A stretch of 64,000 nucleotides of DNA from NCBI GenBank assembly GCA_963775085.1, contig CAVZHO010000010.1:186001-250000 (forward strand). Direction: 5' to 3'. Source of the DNA: JAAFIP01 sp963775085 (lineage in GTDB: Bacteria > Pseudomonadota > Gammaproteobacteria > Burkholderiales > Burkholderiaceae_C). A program made the position numbers and the translations under genes. The notes under the pieces were generated by a model, which saw only the letters and a list, made by a program, of their open reading frames with translations, did not search any database and had not been told where the DNA came from. How positions within the stretch are numbered: position 1 is the stretch's first letter; every line of letters begins with the position of its first letter. This document shows, in pieces, positions 1 through 6,604 of the stretch.

Positions 1-57
1 TACCCGTTTGTAGAAGAAACCCACAATCCGGTGTACCAATTGTTTCTCAAGGCCTGA
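1..57 (+). CDS. C-terminal end of an unidentified protein
   Basis: An open frame runs from the first base to a TGA at 55-57 and encodes the last 18 residues of a protein that begins outside the window, ending in LFLKA. It converges on the end of gspC 13 bases later. Nothing in so short a tail identifies a family, and the frame could be open by chance. Confidence 0.35.
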   Translation, partial: YPFVEETHNPVYQLFLKA

Positions 58-70
58 CGGCCCTGCCACG

Positions 71-748
71 CTACTGGCCGGCGGGAACCGCCTGCTCACC
101 CACCGCAGCCGCATCACGGGCGGCTTCACGCAGGGCACGGGCGCGCCCACCGGGTCGTACAGGGTTCATAGGGTCCGGCGCGGCCACGGCCGAGCTCTGC
201 ACCGGGTTTGGAACAACCACCGGCGGGAGTTGTACCGGTGGCGTATAGGGAATGGCACTGGCGGTGGCGGTGGCTGTGGCGTTGGCTTTGGCCAGCTCCA
301 GCGTGACCGCACCCGCTTTCCCGGTATTCGGCGAGAGCAGGGCTTGGCGGCGCTGCACCGAAGCCAGCACCACCCCCTCGGCCAATTGCGCGCCCACCCG
401 GTAGGGACGGGCCGGTTTGCCGTCCACCGCAATCAAGGCCAGACTTTGCCGGGCGGTTTTGCCTTCCACAACCCCAGAGAGCACGAAGCGGGAAGCAATG
501 ATGCCAGCAGCGGGCGCTGCAACCGGACTAGCCACTTCCGTCGCGATAGCGCCCAGCCCTCCTCCGAAGCCACGCGCCAAGGCCTGGCTGTCCACACTGG
601 CGGGGGGAAGCGAAGTCACCACCGCAGCGTTCGCGGGGGTCGCCGTGCCTTGTACAAACTTAAGCGCCCAATACACCCCACCCGCTACAGCCAGCAGCCA
701 AAGTGCAAATGTAGCCAAGGGTATCAACCAGTTTTTTCGCATTCGCAT
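71..748 (-). CDS. gspC: Type II secretion system protein GspC
   Basis: Inner-membrane protein that links the secretin GspD to the cytoplasmic-membrane platform of the type II secretion system. The 225 residues start with a short basic stretch and one membrane segment (about residues 7-30). A periplasmic region follows, with a homology-region-like beta domain at about residues 85-150 (begins SRFVLSGVVEG), then a proline-rich tail. There is no C-terminal PDZ domain, so this is the short form of GspC. It is transcribed away from the rest of the gsp cluster, and its start lies only 14 bases from that of gspG. A start at the second Met, six bases later, is equally possible. Assignment rests on the membrane topology, the beta domain and the cluster. 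Confidence 0.82.
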   Translation of the reverse strand: MRMRKNWLIPLATFALWLLAVAGGVYWALKFVQGTATPANAAVVTSLPPASVDSQALARGFGGGLGAIATEVASPVAAPAAGIIASRFVLSGVVEGKTARQSLALIAVDGKPARPYRVGAQLAEGVVLASVQRRQALLSPNTGKAGAVTLELAKANATATATASAIPYTPPVQLPPVVVPNPVQSSAVAAPDPMNPVRPGGRARALREAARDAAAVGEQAVPAGQ

Positions 749-762
749 ATTATGATGCGAAT

Positions 763-1212
763 ATGAAACACCCCCAACCTTCCTGCATTTTCCGGTTGCG
801 CCGCAGTGTGCAACGTGGTTTTACCCTGATTGAGCTGATGGTGGTGATCGCCATCATTGCCGTGCTGGCCGCCGTCATTGCGCCCAACCTGCTGGACCGG
901 GCGGACGATGCACGCAGCACGGCCGCCAAGGCCGATGTCAACATCCTGGTGCAAGCGCTCAAGCTCTACAAACTGGACAACCAGCGCTTTCCGACGGCTG
1001 AGCAGGGCCTGCAAGCGCTGATTGCCAAGCCCACCACGGGCGTGATCCCCAACAACTGGCGCTCGTACCTGGAAAAGCTCCCCAACGACCCTTGGGGCCG
1101 CCCTTACCAGTACCTCAACCCTGGCATTCGCGGTGAGATCGACGTGATGTCCTTTGGTGCAGACGGCCAACCGGGCGGTGAGGGTAAAAATGCTGACGTC
1201 GGTAATTGGTAA
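763..1212 (+). CDS. gspG: Major pseudopilin GspG
   Basis: Main subunit of the periplasmic pseudopilus that pushes substrates through the secretin. Residues 1-19 form a basic leader ending in Gly. The prepilin peptidase would cut at RG/FTLIELMVVIAI, leaving an N-terminal Phe with Glu at mature position 5, as in all type IV pilin-like proteins. The rest has the conserved GspG pattern: a long helix, then the segment with LPNDPWGRPYQYLNPG, and a calcium-loop-like C-terminus with SFGADGQPGGEG. The length of 149 residues is normal. It is the first gene of the plus-strand operon and lies 14 bases from the divergent gspC start. Confidence 0.95.
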   Translation: MKHPQPSCIFRLRRSVQRGFTLIELMVVIAIIAVLAAVIAPNLLDRADDARSTAAKADVNILVQALKLYKLDNQRFPTAEQGLQALIAKPTTGVIPNNWRSYLEKLPNDPWGRPYQYLNPGIRGEIDVMSFGADGQPGGEGKNADVGNW

Positions 1213-1717
1213 AACCAAACAAAAACTTCTTGGCTTTACCTTGCTGGAGCTGATGGTGGTGATCGCCATCATGGCGATTGCGACGGCGGGGGCTACGCTG
1301 GCGCTGCGTGATAGCAGCGTGACGGCGTTGGAGCGCGAAGCGCAGCGGCTGGCGGCGGTACTGGAGGCTGGTCGCAGCCTGTCGCGCACCACCGGTTTGA
1401 CCGTGCATTGGCAGCCCAGTGCAGAGGGTTTCACGATGACGGGTGCGTCCAGCACCGAGGAGGACAAGCTGCAACCCTGGCTGACAGCAGGCACCACGGC
1501 CCAGCCCAGTGACAACCGCGCCTTTATACTGCTCGGGCCCGAACCCATCATCCCGGCACAGGCTATTACATTAGGCCTGGATGGACGCAGCTTGCGTATC
1601 ATTACCGACGGCCTGCGGCCCTTCAAAATTGACAACCACAGTGGCAGCGGTCAAGCCGGCATCGCACCCTCAGGCAACTTGGCGGGTACTGCCCAGAGTG
1701 CAGTCATGTACCGATGA
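1190..1717 (+). CDS. gspH: Minor pseudopilin GspH
   Basis: Minor pseudopilin of the type II secretion pseudopilus. The prepilin signature LLG/FTLLELMVVIAIMA starts about 15 residues in, followed by a beta-rich globular domain of about 150 residues. I chose the ATG at 1190 because the purine-rich stretch GGTGAGGG lies just upstream and the leader is then of normal size. An in-frame start at 1154 would lengthen the leader and overlap gspG by 59 bases. With the chosen start the overlap is 23 bases, which suggests translational coupling. The 3' end overlaps gspI by four bases. Confidence 0.88.
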   Translation: MLTSVIGKTKQKLLGFTLLELMVVIAIMAIATAGATLALRDSSVTALEREAQRLAAVLEAGRSLSRTTGLTVHWQPSAEGFTMTGASSTEEDKLQPWLTAGTTAQPSDNRAFILLGPEPIIPAQAITLGLDGRSLRIITDGLRPFKIDNHSGSGQAGIAPSGNLAGTAQSAVMYR

Positions 1718-2082
1718 GCGCCTCTGCACGCAGCTTGCATGGGTTTACCTTGATCGAGGTCTTGGTGGCCTTGGCCATCGTCTCGATCGCTTTGTTAGCC
1801 GGCTCGCAGGCCATGTCGGCCCTCACGCGCGGCGCCCAGCGCCAGAGCGATGTACTGCTGGCGCAGATGTGCGCCGAAAACGAGTTGATCAAAGTGCGCC
1901 TGTCCAAGCAAATGCCCAACGTGGGTGAAAGCACCGCCGCCTGCGAGCAGGCGGGCAAGGCCTTTACCGTGCGCATGCAAGTGCGGGCCACGCCCAACCC
2001 GAGTTTTCGCCGGGTCGATGCCCAAGTGCTGGATGAGAGCGCTCCCGTTCTGAGTATCGCCACCATCGTAGGCAGGTTTTAG
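1714..2082 (+). CDS. gspI: Minor pseudopilin GspI
   Basis: Minor pseudopilin that, in studied systems, forms the pseudopilus tip with GspJ and GspK. The leader MSASARSLHG is followed by the cleavage and methylation motif G/FTLIEVLVALAIVS and one hydrophobic helix. The globular part has the MCAENELIKVRL segment usual for GspI. The length of 122 residues is normal. The start overlaps the gspH stop in an ATGA arrangement, and the stop lies two bases before gspJ, so these genes are surely one operon. Confidence 0.93.
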   Translation: MSASARSLHGFTLIEVLVALAIVSIALLAGSQAMSALTRGAQRQSDVLLAQMCAENELIKVRLSKQMPNVGESTAACEQAGKAFTVRMQVRATPNPSFRRVDAQVLDESAPVLSIATIVGRF

Positions 2083-2084
2083 CC

Positions 2085-2759
2085 ATGCGCAGGTATCACG
2101 CGGGCTTCACGCTGATTGAGCTATTGATTGCCATATTCATCATGTCGCTGCTGGCGCTGCTGAGTTGGCGCGGCATCGACGGCATGTCGCGTGCCCAAGA
2201 TGCCAACCGTGAACATGCCGACCAGATTGCCACACTGCAAACCGCTTTGTCCCAATGGCAAACCGACCTGGACCAAATGCTGCGTACCGAGCAAACCAGT
2301 GCGATCGACTACAACGGCCGCTTGCTGCGCATTACCCGCCGCTATGGCGACGATGAGCTGCGCGTCGTCGGTTGGACACAACGCGATGTGGAGGGCAAAA
2401 CCCGCTGGCTGCGCTGGCAGTCCAAGTCCTTGAACAGCCGCGCCGAACTGAGTGCTGCCTGGTTGCAAGCCTTGCAGTGGGCCCAAAACCCGGGCGACCT
2501 GGAGCGCAACCAGGAAGTCGCCATTGCGGCCATTGACGACTGGCAGATTTTTTTCTACCGCAATGACAGTTGGACCAATCCCCTGTCATCTGCCGCAGTT
2601 GCTCCCGGCAATCCTGCTGTACCCGCAGCCCCTGGCGCGACGTTAGCCGTAGTACCTGATGGTGTCCGCCTGGTGCTCAAACTTACCCAAGGTCAGGTTT
2701 TGACCGGCACGCTCACACGTGACTGGATACGACCCATCATTGGAGGCGGGAAAACATGA
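2085..2759 (+). CDS. gspJ: Minor pseudopilin GspJ
   Basis: Minor pseudopilin of the tip complex. A short leader MRRYHAG precedes FTLIELLIAIFIMSLLALLS. The motif WRGIDGMSRAQ follows, with a globular domain of about 180 residues containing the TRRYGDDELRVVGW segment typical of GspJ. A proline- and alanine-rich stretch near residues 175-195 looks like a species-specific loop. The stop codon overlaps the ATG of gspK. Confidence 0.92.
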   Translation: MRRYHAGFTLIELLIAIFIMSLLALLSWRGIDGMSRAQDANREHADQIATLQTALSQWQTDLDQMLRTEQTSAIDYNGRLLRITRRYGDDELRVVGWTQRDVEGKTRWLRWQSKSLNSRAELSAAWLQALQWAQNPGDLERNQEVAIAAIDDWQIFFYRNDSWTNPLSSAAVAPGNPAVPAAPGATLAVVPDGVRLVLKLTQGQVLTGTLTRDWIRPIIGGGKT

Positions 2760-3895
2760 GGCCGGTTTGCCCCCACGCTTGCCACTGCGTGTGCTGCGCT
2801 GCCCCCCGTGGGGGCCCTCCTCGCTTGGGGCGGCCCGGCGCCGCGACAAGTAGCCCCCACGCTTGCCACTGCGTGTGCTGCGCTGCCCCCCGTGGGGGCC
2901 CTCCTCGCTTGGGGCGGCCCGGCGCCGCGTCGCGTCGCCAACGCGGTGCGGCTTTGCTGATGGCGATGTTGATCGTCACCTTGGTGGCCAGCTTTGCGGG
3001 CGCTGCGGCCTGGCAGCAGTGGCGTGCGGTGGAGGTGGAGGCGGCGGAGCGCTCGCGCTTGCAGGCGGGCTGGATTTTGGTGGGCGCTTTAGACTGGGCG
3101 CGCCTGATCCTGCGTGAAGATGCCCGCTCGGGAGGCGCTGACCATCTGGCCGAGCCGTGGGCGGTGGCTTTGCAGGAGTCGCGCCTATCCAGTTTTTTGG
3201 CCACCGATAAAAACAACACCGCACTGTCTGAGCAGGAAGCTGATGCCGAGCTGTTTTTGTCCGGGCAAATTGTCGATATGCAATCGCGCCTGAATATCAA
3301 CAACCTGGTTGAGAACGGCAAAATTTCCGACCCCGATCTGCGCAGTTTTGCCAAACTCTTTGAATTGCTTGACCTGGACCAGATTGAGCTCATGCGGATG
3401 GTCGAAAACCTGCGCCTTGCCCTGGACAACAACGCCGAAAACCCATCCGCCAAACTGGCTCCCTTGCTACCCCAGCGGGTAGAGCAACTGGGCTGGCTGG
3501 GTTTATCACCCTCCAGCCTGGCGCGGCTGCGGCCATTTATAGCCCTGCTACCGGGGCGCACGCCCATCAATCTGAACACCGCACCGACGGAGGTGTTGTA
3601 TGCCAGCTTTCCCACGTTGGAACTTGACGGTGCCCGCCGCCTCGTCGCCCAGCGCGAGCGCCAGCATTTTCGCGCTCCTTCAGAGGCCGCCCAAATAGTG
3701 CCCAGCCTGACCACGGAACTCCATGCCGGGCATGGCATTGCCAGCCGCTTTTTTGAGGTGCGTGGGCGGCTGCGATTGCAAGACACCATGGTGCAGGAAC
3801 GTTCGTTGGTGCAGCGCTCTAACCAGGAGGTAAGAACTATATGGCGTGAGCGGGCGATTTTAGGCAAGTTTGACGCACAAGCCTCCTTACAATGA
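2756..3895 (+). CDS. gspK: Minor pseudopilin GspK with a greatly enlarged leader
   Basis: GspK caps the pseudopilus and carries a large periplasmic domain. From about residue 60 the protein is ordinary: RRQRGAALLMAMLIVTLVA is the prepilin cleavage site and helix, and FIALLPGRTPINLNTAP lies in the conserved C-terminal region. The first 60 residues are not ordinary. They are encoded by two exact copies of a 77-bp GC-rich repeat that leave the frame open, giving a Cys-, Pro- and Arg-rich leader instead of the usual 5-15 residues. No ATG lies between the repeats and the cleavage site, and the ATG at 2756 overlaps the gspJ stop exactly as an operon start should. I infer that the repeats entered the original leader in frame. 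A non-ATG start nearer the cleavage site cannot be excluded. Confidence 0.88.
   Translation: MRPVCPHACHCVCCAAPRGGPPRLGRPGAATSSPHACHCVCCAAPRGGPPRLGRPGAASRRQRGAALLMAMLIVTLVASFAGAAAWQQWRAVEVEAAERSRLQAGWILVGALDWARLILREDARSGGADHLAEPWAVALQESRLSSFLATDKNNTALSEQEADAELFLSGQIVDMQSRLNINNLVENGKISDPDLRSFAKLFELLDLDQIELMRMVENLRLALDNNAENPSAKLAPLLPQRVEQLGWLGLSPSSLARLRPFIALLPGRTPINLNTAPTEVLYASFPTLELDGARRLVAQRERQHFRAPSEAAQIVPSLTTELHAGHGIASRFFEVRGRLRLQDTMVQERSLVQRSNQEVRTIWRERAILGKFDAQASLQ
2769..2929. repeat. Two exact 77-bp GC-rich direct repeats in the gspK leader
   Basis: Bases 2769-2845 and 2853-2929 are identical and separated by seven bases, a period of 84 bases or 28 codons. Each copy begins GCCCCCACGCTTGCC and contains the self-complementary block CCCCCCGTGGGGG, then a GC-rich stretch ending GGCGCCGCG. 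The unit resembles GC-rich intergenic elements I recall from Comamonadaceae genomes, but I cannot confirm that here. The whole block is in frame with gspK. Confidence 0.97.
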
Positions 3896-3908
3896 CGCTT
3901 ATTCACCT

Positions 3909-5180
3909 ATGACTACTCTTATCGTCACTCTCAGCCCTCCAGGCACGTCCCACAACGAGTTGGCCTATGCCATGGCCAACAACGCGCAGGCTCTGAGCAA
4001 CCACGGCTCGGCCCCCCTCGCGCTGCTGCCACGCGCGGACGACACCGTGCTGCTGCTGCCCAGCGCCAGCGTGTCCTGGCACCGCGTGAGCCTGCCCAGG
4101 CTCTCGCGCTCTTTGTCAGCCCCCAAGCTGCGTTCGGTGCTGGAGGGTGCCATTGAAGAGCATTTGCTCGACGATGCCGCTGCGGTGCATATCGCCAGCT
4201 ACCGTGCCAGCGGCAGCGCTGATGGCACCGTGAGCTGGCTGGCGGTGTGCGACAAAGCCTGGTTGCTTGCGCATTTGCGCAGTCTGCAAATGGCTGGGCA
4301 CCGCATCAGCCGCATCGTGCCGTCCGCATTTCCACTGGATGTGCAGCTGCCCAACGCCAGCCAGACTGCCAGCAGCGGCCAGGCGCGGGCCCATGTGAGT
4401 GGCGCTCCCGAAGCCGCCATAGTCACTTTGGCAGACAACACGGGCGTAGTCAGCGTGCCCCTGCACCACGCACGCACGGTGTGGCCCACCATGCATACCG
4501 ATACCCTGATCAGCGCAGAGCCTGCGGTAGCGGCTGCGGCTGAAAACATCTTCAACGCCAAAGTCACGATGGTGCAAACCGCGCAGTATGCCCTGCAGGC
4601 CGCCCAGGAGGCGCGCAACTATGGGGTCGACCTGGCACAGGGCGAGCTGGCCGTCAAGGGCAGTGGCCGCTGGTTGCAGCAGGCCAGCACCTTGCTGCGC
4701 GACCTGGTGGCAGCGCCCGCCTGGCGCGCAGCGCGCATCGGCCTGGCGTTGTTGCTGCTGGTCAACATCGTGGGACTCAATGCCTGGGCCTGGAAGGAGC
4801 GCAGCGCACTGCAAGCCAAGCGCGTGCAAACCAGCCAACTGCTCACGCAAACCTTTCCCAACGTCAAAGTAGTCGTCGATGCCCCTTTGCAAATGCAGCG
4901 CGAGGTAGCGGCTTTGCGCCAGGCCAGTGGTGCCATTGGCAGCCGGGATCTGGAAAGCCTGTACGCCCGCTACAGCGCCATAGTCGCTGCAGACTCTGTA
5001 CCTACAGCTATAGAATTTGCAGCTGGTGAGCTGACCCTCAAAGGCTCGGGTCTGGATGCCAGCCAACTCTCAGCGCACCAGGCCAAGCTGCGCAGCGCGG
5101 GATTGTCGGCCGTGCGCAGTGAAGATGGCCGCATTGTCGTGACCGAGGCAGCCGTCCAGCGCGCAGGAGTGGCACCATGA
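3909..5180 (+). CDS. gspL: Type II secretion system protein GspL
   Basis: Inner-membrane protein that recruits the ATPase GspE to the platform and pairs with GspM. The N-terminal 250 residues form an actin-like cytoplasmic domain (begins MTTLIVTLSPPG). One membrane helix near residues 280-300 (LALLLLVNIVGLNAWAW) leads to a ferredoxin-like periplasmic domain. I chose the ATG at 3909, 14 bases after the gspK stop. An in-frame ATG at 3870 would add 13 unconserved residues and overlap gspK. A stretch at 4973-5024 faintly resembles the dispersed repeat in reverse orientation. Confidence 0.9.
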   Translation: MTTLIVTLSPPGTSHNELAYAMANNAQALSNHGSAPLALLPRADDTVLLLPSASVSWHRVSLPRLSRSLSAPKLRSVLEGAIEEHLLDDAAAVHIASYRASGSADGTVSWLAVCDKAWLLAHLRSLQMAGHRISRIVPSAFPLDVQLPNASQTASSGQARAHVSGAPEAAIVTLADNTGVVSVPLHHARTVWPTMHTDTLISAEPAVAAAAENIFNAKVTMVQTAQYALQAAQEARNYGVDLAQGELAVKGSGRWLQQASTLLRDLVAAPAWRAARIGLALLLLVNIVGLNAWAWKERSALQAKRVQTSQLLTQTFPNVKVVVDAPLQMQREVAALRQASGAIGSRDLESLYARYSAIVAADSVPTAIEFAAGELTLKGSGLDASQLSAHQAKLRSAGLSAVRSEDGRIVVTEAAVQRAGVAP

Positions 5181-5734
5181 ACGCGTTAAAACACTGGTGG
5201 AACGGTCTGGCTGCGCGTGAGCAGAGCATGCTGTCCGTGGCGGCCGTGGTGATCGGCCTGGCCTTGCTCTGGCTCGTCGCCATGGCACCTGCGCTGCAAA
5301 CGCTGCGTACCGCCCAAGCACAGCATGCGCAGGTCGATGCGCAGTTGCAAAGCATGCAGGCTCTGGCGGCGCAGGCCAAAGTGCTGCGCACGCAGCGCAG
5401 CCTGAGCAACGAAGAATCCCAGCGCAACCTGGAAAGCTCGGTCAAACAGACCTTTGGTGCCAACGCCAGCCTGGCGGTCAACGACGGACGTGCCAATCTC
5501 ACGCTCAAGGGCGTGAATCCTGACGCTTTGGCGCTCTGGCTGAGCCAGGCGCGCATCAACGCCCGGGTAGTGCCCAGCGAGGCACGTTTACTGCGTAGCG
5601 CCATCAAACCGGCAACACCACCAGCGGCTTTGGCCGTTGCCTCCACAGCAACCACGGCAGCCGCTGTCAGCACCCCTGCCGTGAGCCCCGTGCTTTGGGA
5701 TGGTGTGCTGGTATTGGCCTTGCCTGGTCGTTAA
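5177..5734 (+). CDS. gspM: Type II secretion system protein GspM
   Basis: Bitopic inner-membrane partner of GspL. It has a short cytoplasmic N-terminus with WWNGLAAREQSML, a membrane helix at about residues 20-38, and a small periplasmic domain with the LKGVNPDALALWLSQ segment. The length of 185 residues is normal. The start overlaps the gspL stop by four bases, so the two partners are translationally coupled. The last 30 residues are Ala/Thr-rich and probably disordered. Confidence 0.9.
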   Translation: MNALKHWWNGLAAREQSMLSVAAVVIGLALLWLVAMAPALQTLRTAQAQHAQVDAQLQSMQALAAQAKVLRTQRSLSNEESQRNLESSVKQTFGANASLAVNDGRANLTLKGVNPDALALWLSQARINARVVPSEARLLRSAIKPATPPAALAVASTATTAAAVSTPAVSPVLWDGVLVLALPGR

Positions 5735-5753
5735 TTTAAAGTCCGCACACGCC

Positions 5754-6602
5754 ATGGCACGCCTCCAGGGTCCACCGCCCGCAACCCGCAGCCCCCGCAA
5801 CCGAGTGCGGGGGCTGCGCGCTGCCTCCCCGGCGGCTGGCACACACCAGCGCTGGGCCTGGCTTGGTGGCCTGGTAGGTGCGCTGGGGGCACTGGCGGTG
5901 TTTGCGCCGGCTGCCTGGCTGGCCTCGGGCATGGCCTATGCCAGCAACGGGCAGGTACTGCTGGCGCAGCCGCGTGGCACCGTCTGGCATGGCTCGGCCC
6001 AGCTGGTGCTCACCGGCGGTGCCCAGTCCAAAGATGCCACTGCCCTGCCCGAGCGCGTGCTGTGGACGCTGTGGCCCAGCCTGCGCGGCCTGCGCGGCGA
6101 ACTGCTGCCCGTCTGCTGTAGTGCGCAACCCGCCCTGATGCTGGCCAGCCCGCGCTGGGGTGGAGGCCAGTTGACCGTGACCGCCCTGCACCTGAACTTG
6201 CCTGCCCAACTGCTCACCGGCCTGGGCACCCCCTGGAATACACTCAACCCGCAAGGCCAGCTCGCGGTCGTGGCCGACTCCCTCTCCGTGCAATGGCAGC
6301 AGGGGCATGCCCAAGTGGAGGGCAGCGCCACCATCGACCTGACCAACCTGTCTTCGCCTTTGTCCACCTTGCAGCCCTTGGGCGACTACCGTGTCAGCCT
6401 GTCGGGTGGTGCCACACCCACGCTGGAGTTGCAAACCCTGCAAGGCGCGTTACAGTTGAGTGGCTCAGGCAAATGGGTTGGCTCGCGCATGCAATTTACC
6501 GGCGAGGCCAGCGCAGCGCCCGAGCGCGAAGCCGCACTGAACAATTTGCTCAACATCATTGGCCGCAGACAAGGTGCCAAATCTCTCATGTCCATAGGCT
6601 AG
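5754..6602 (+). CDS. gspN: Type II secretion system protein GspN
   Basis: Accessory inner-membrane protein of the T2SS. One membrane segment (about residues 37-58) is followed by a periplasmic domain with WHGSAQLVLTGG, LGDYRVSLSGG and a C-terminal LLNIIGRRQGA, the pattern of the T2SSN family. The start at 5754 places the gene 20 bases after gspM; an in-frame start at 5700 would overlap gspM. The roughly 35-residue basic N-terminus before the membrane segment is longer than I expect for the family and is partly encoded by a 13-bp perfect inverted repeat at 5787-5818. No clear ribosome binding site is visible, so the start is less certain than the gene. Confidence 0.83.
   Translation: MARLQGPPPATRSPRNRVRGLRAASPAAGTHQRWAWLGGLVGALGALAVFAPAAWLASGMAYASNGQVLLAQPRGTVWHGSAQLVLTGGAQSKDATALPERVLWTLWPSLRGLRGELLPVCCSAQPALMLASPRWGGGQLTVTALHLNLPAQLLTGLGTPWNTLNPQGQLAVVADSLSVQWQQGHAQVEGSATIDLTNLSSPLSTLQPLGDYRVSLSGGATPTLELQTLQGALQLSGSGKWVGSRMQFTGEASAAPEREAALNNLLNIIGRRQGAKSLMSIG
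5787..5818. repeat. Perfect 13-bp GC inverted repeat in the 5' end of gspN
   Basis: CGCAGCCCCCGCA at 5787-5799 and its exact reverse complement at 5806-5818 enclose a six-base loop. The RNA hairpin would sit about 35 bases after the proposed start codon, inside the coding region. It has no T-run and so is not a typical terminator. It may reduce translation of gspN relative to gspM, or be what is left of an inserted GC-rich element. Confidence 0.9.
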
Positions 6603-6604
6603 TT

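Noticed and set aside
2769..2929. Two direct repeats with a short spacer as a CRISPR remnant
   Set aside because: Units are 77 bp, only two, with a seven-base spacer, GC-rich, and lie inside a gene; no cas genes are near.
4116..5066. A 316-codon minus-strand frame opposite gspL
   Set aside because: Shadow of the gspL gene in GC-rich DNA; low-complexity, Gln/His/Gly-rich product.
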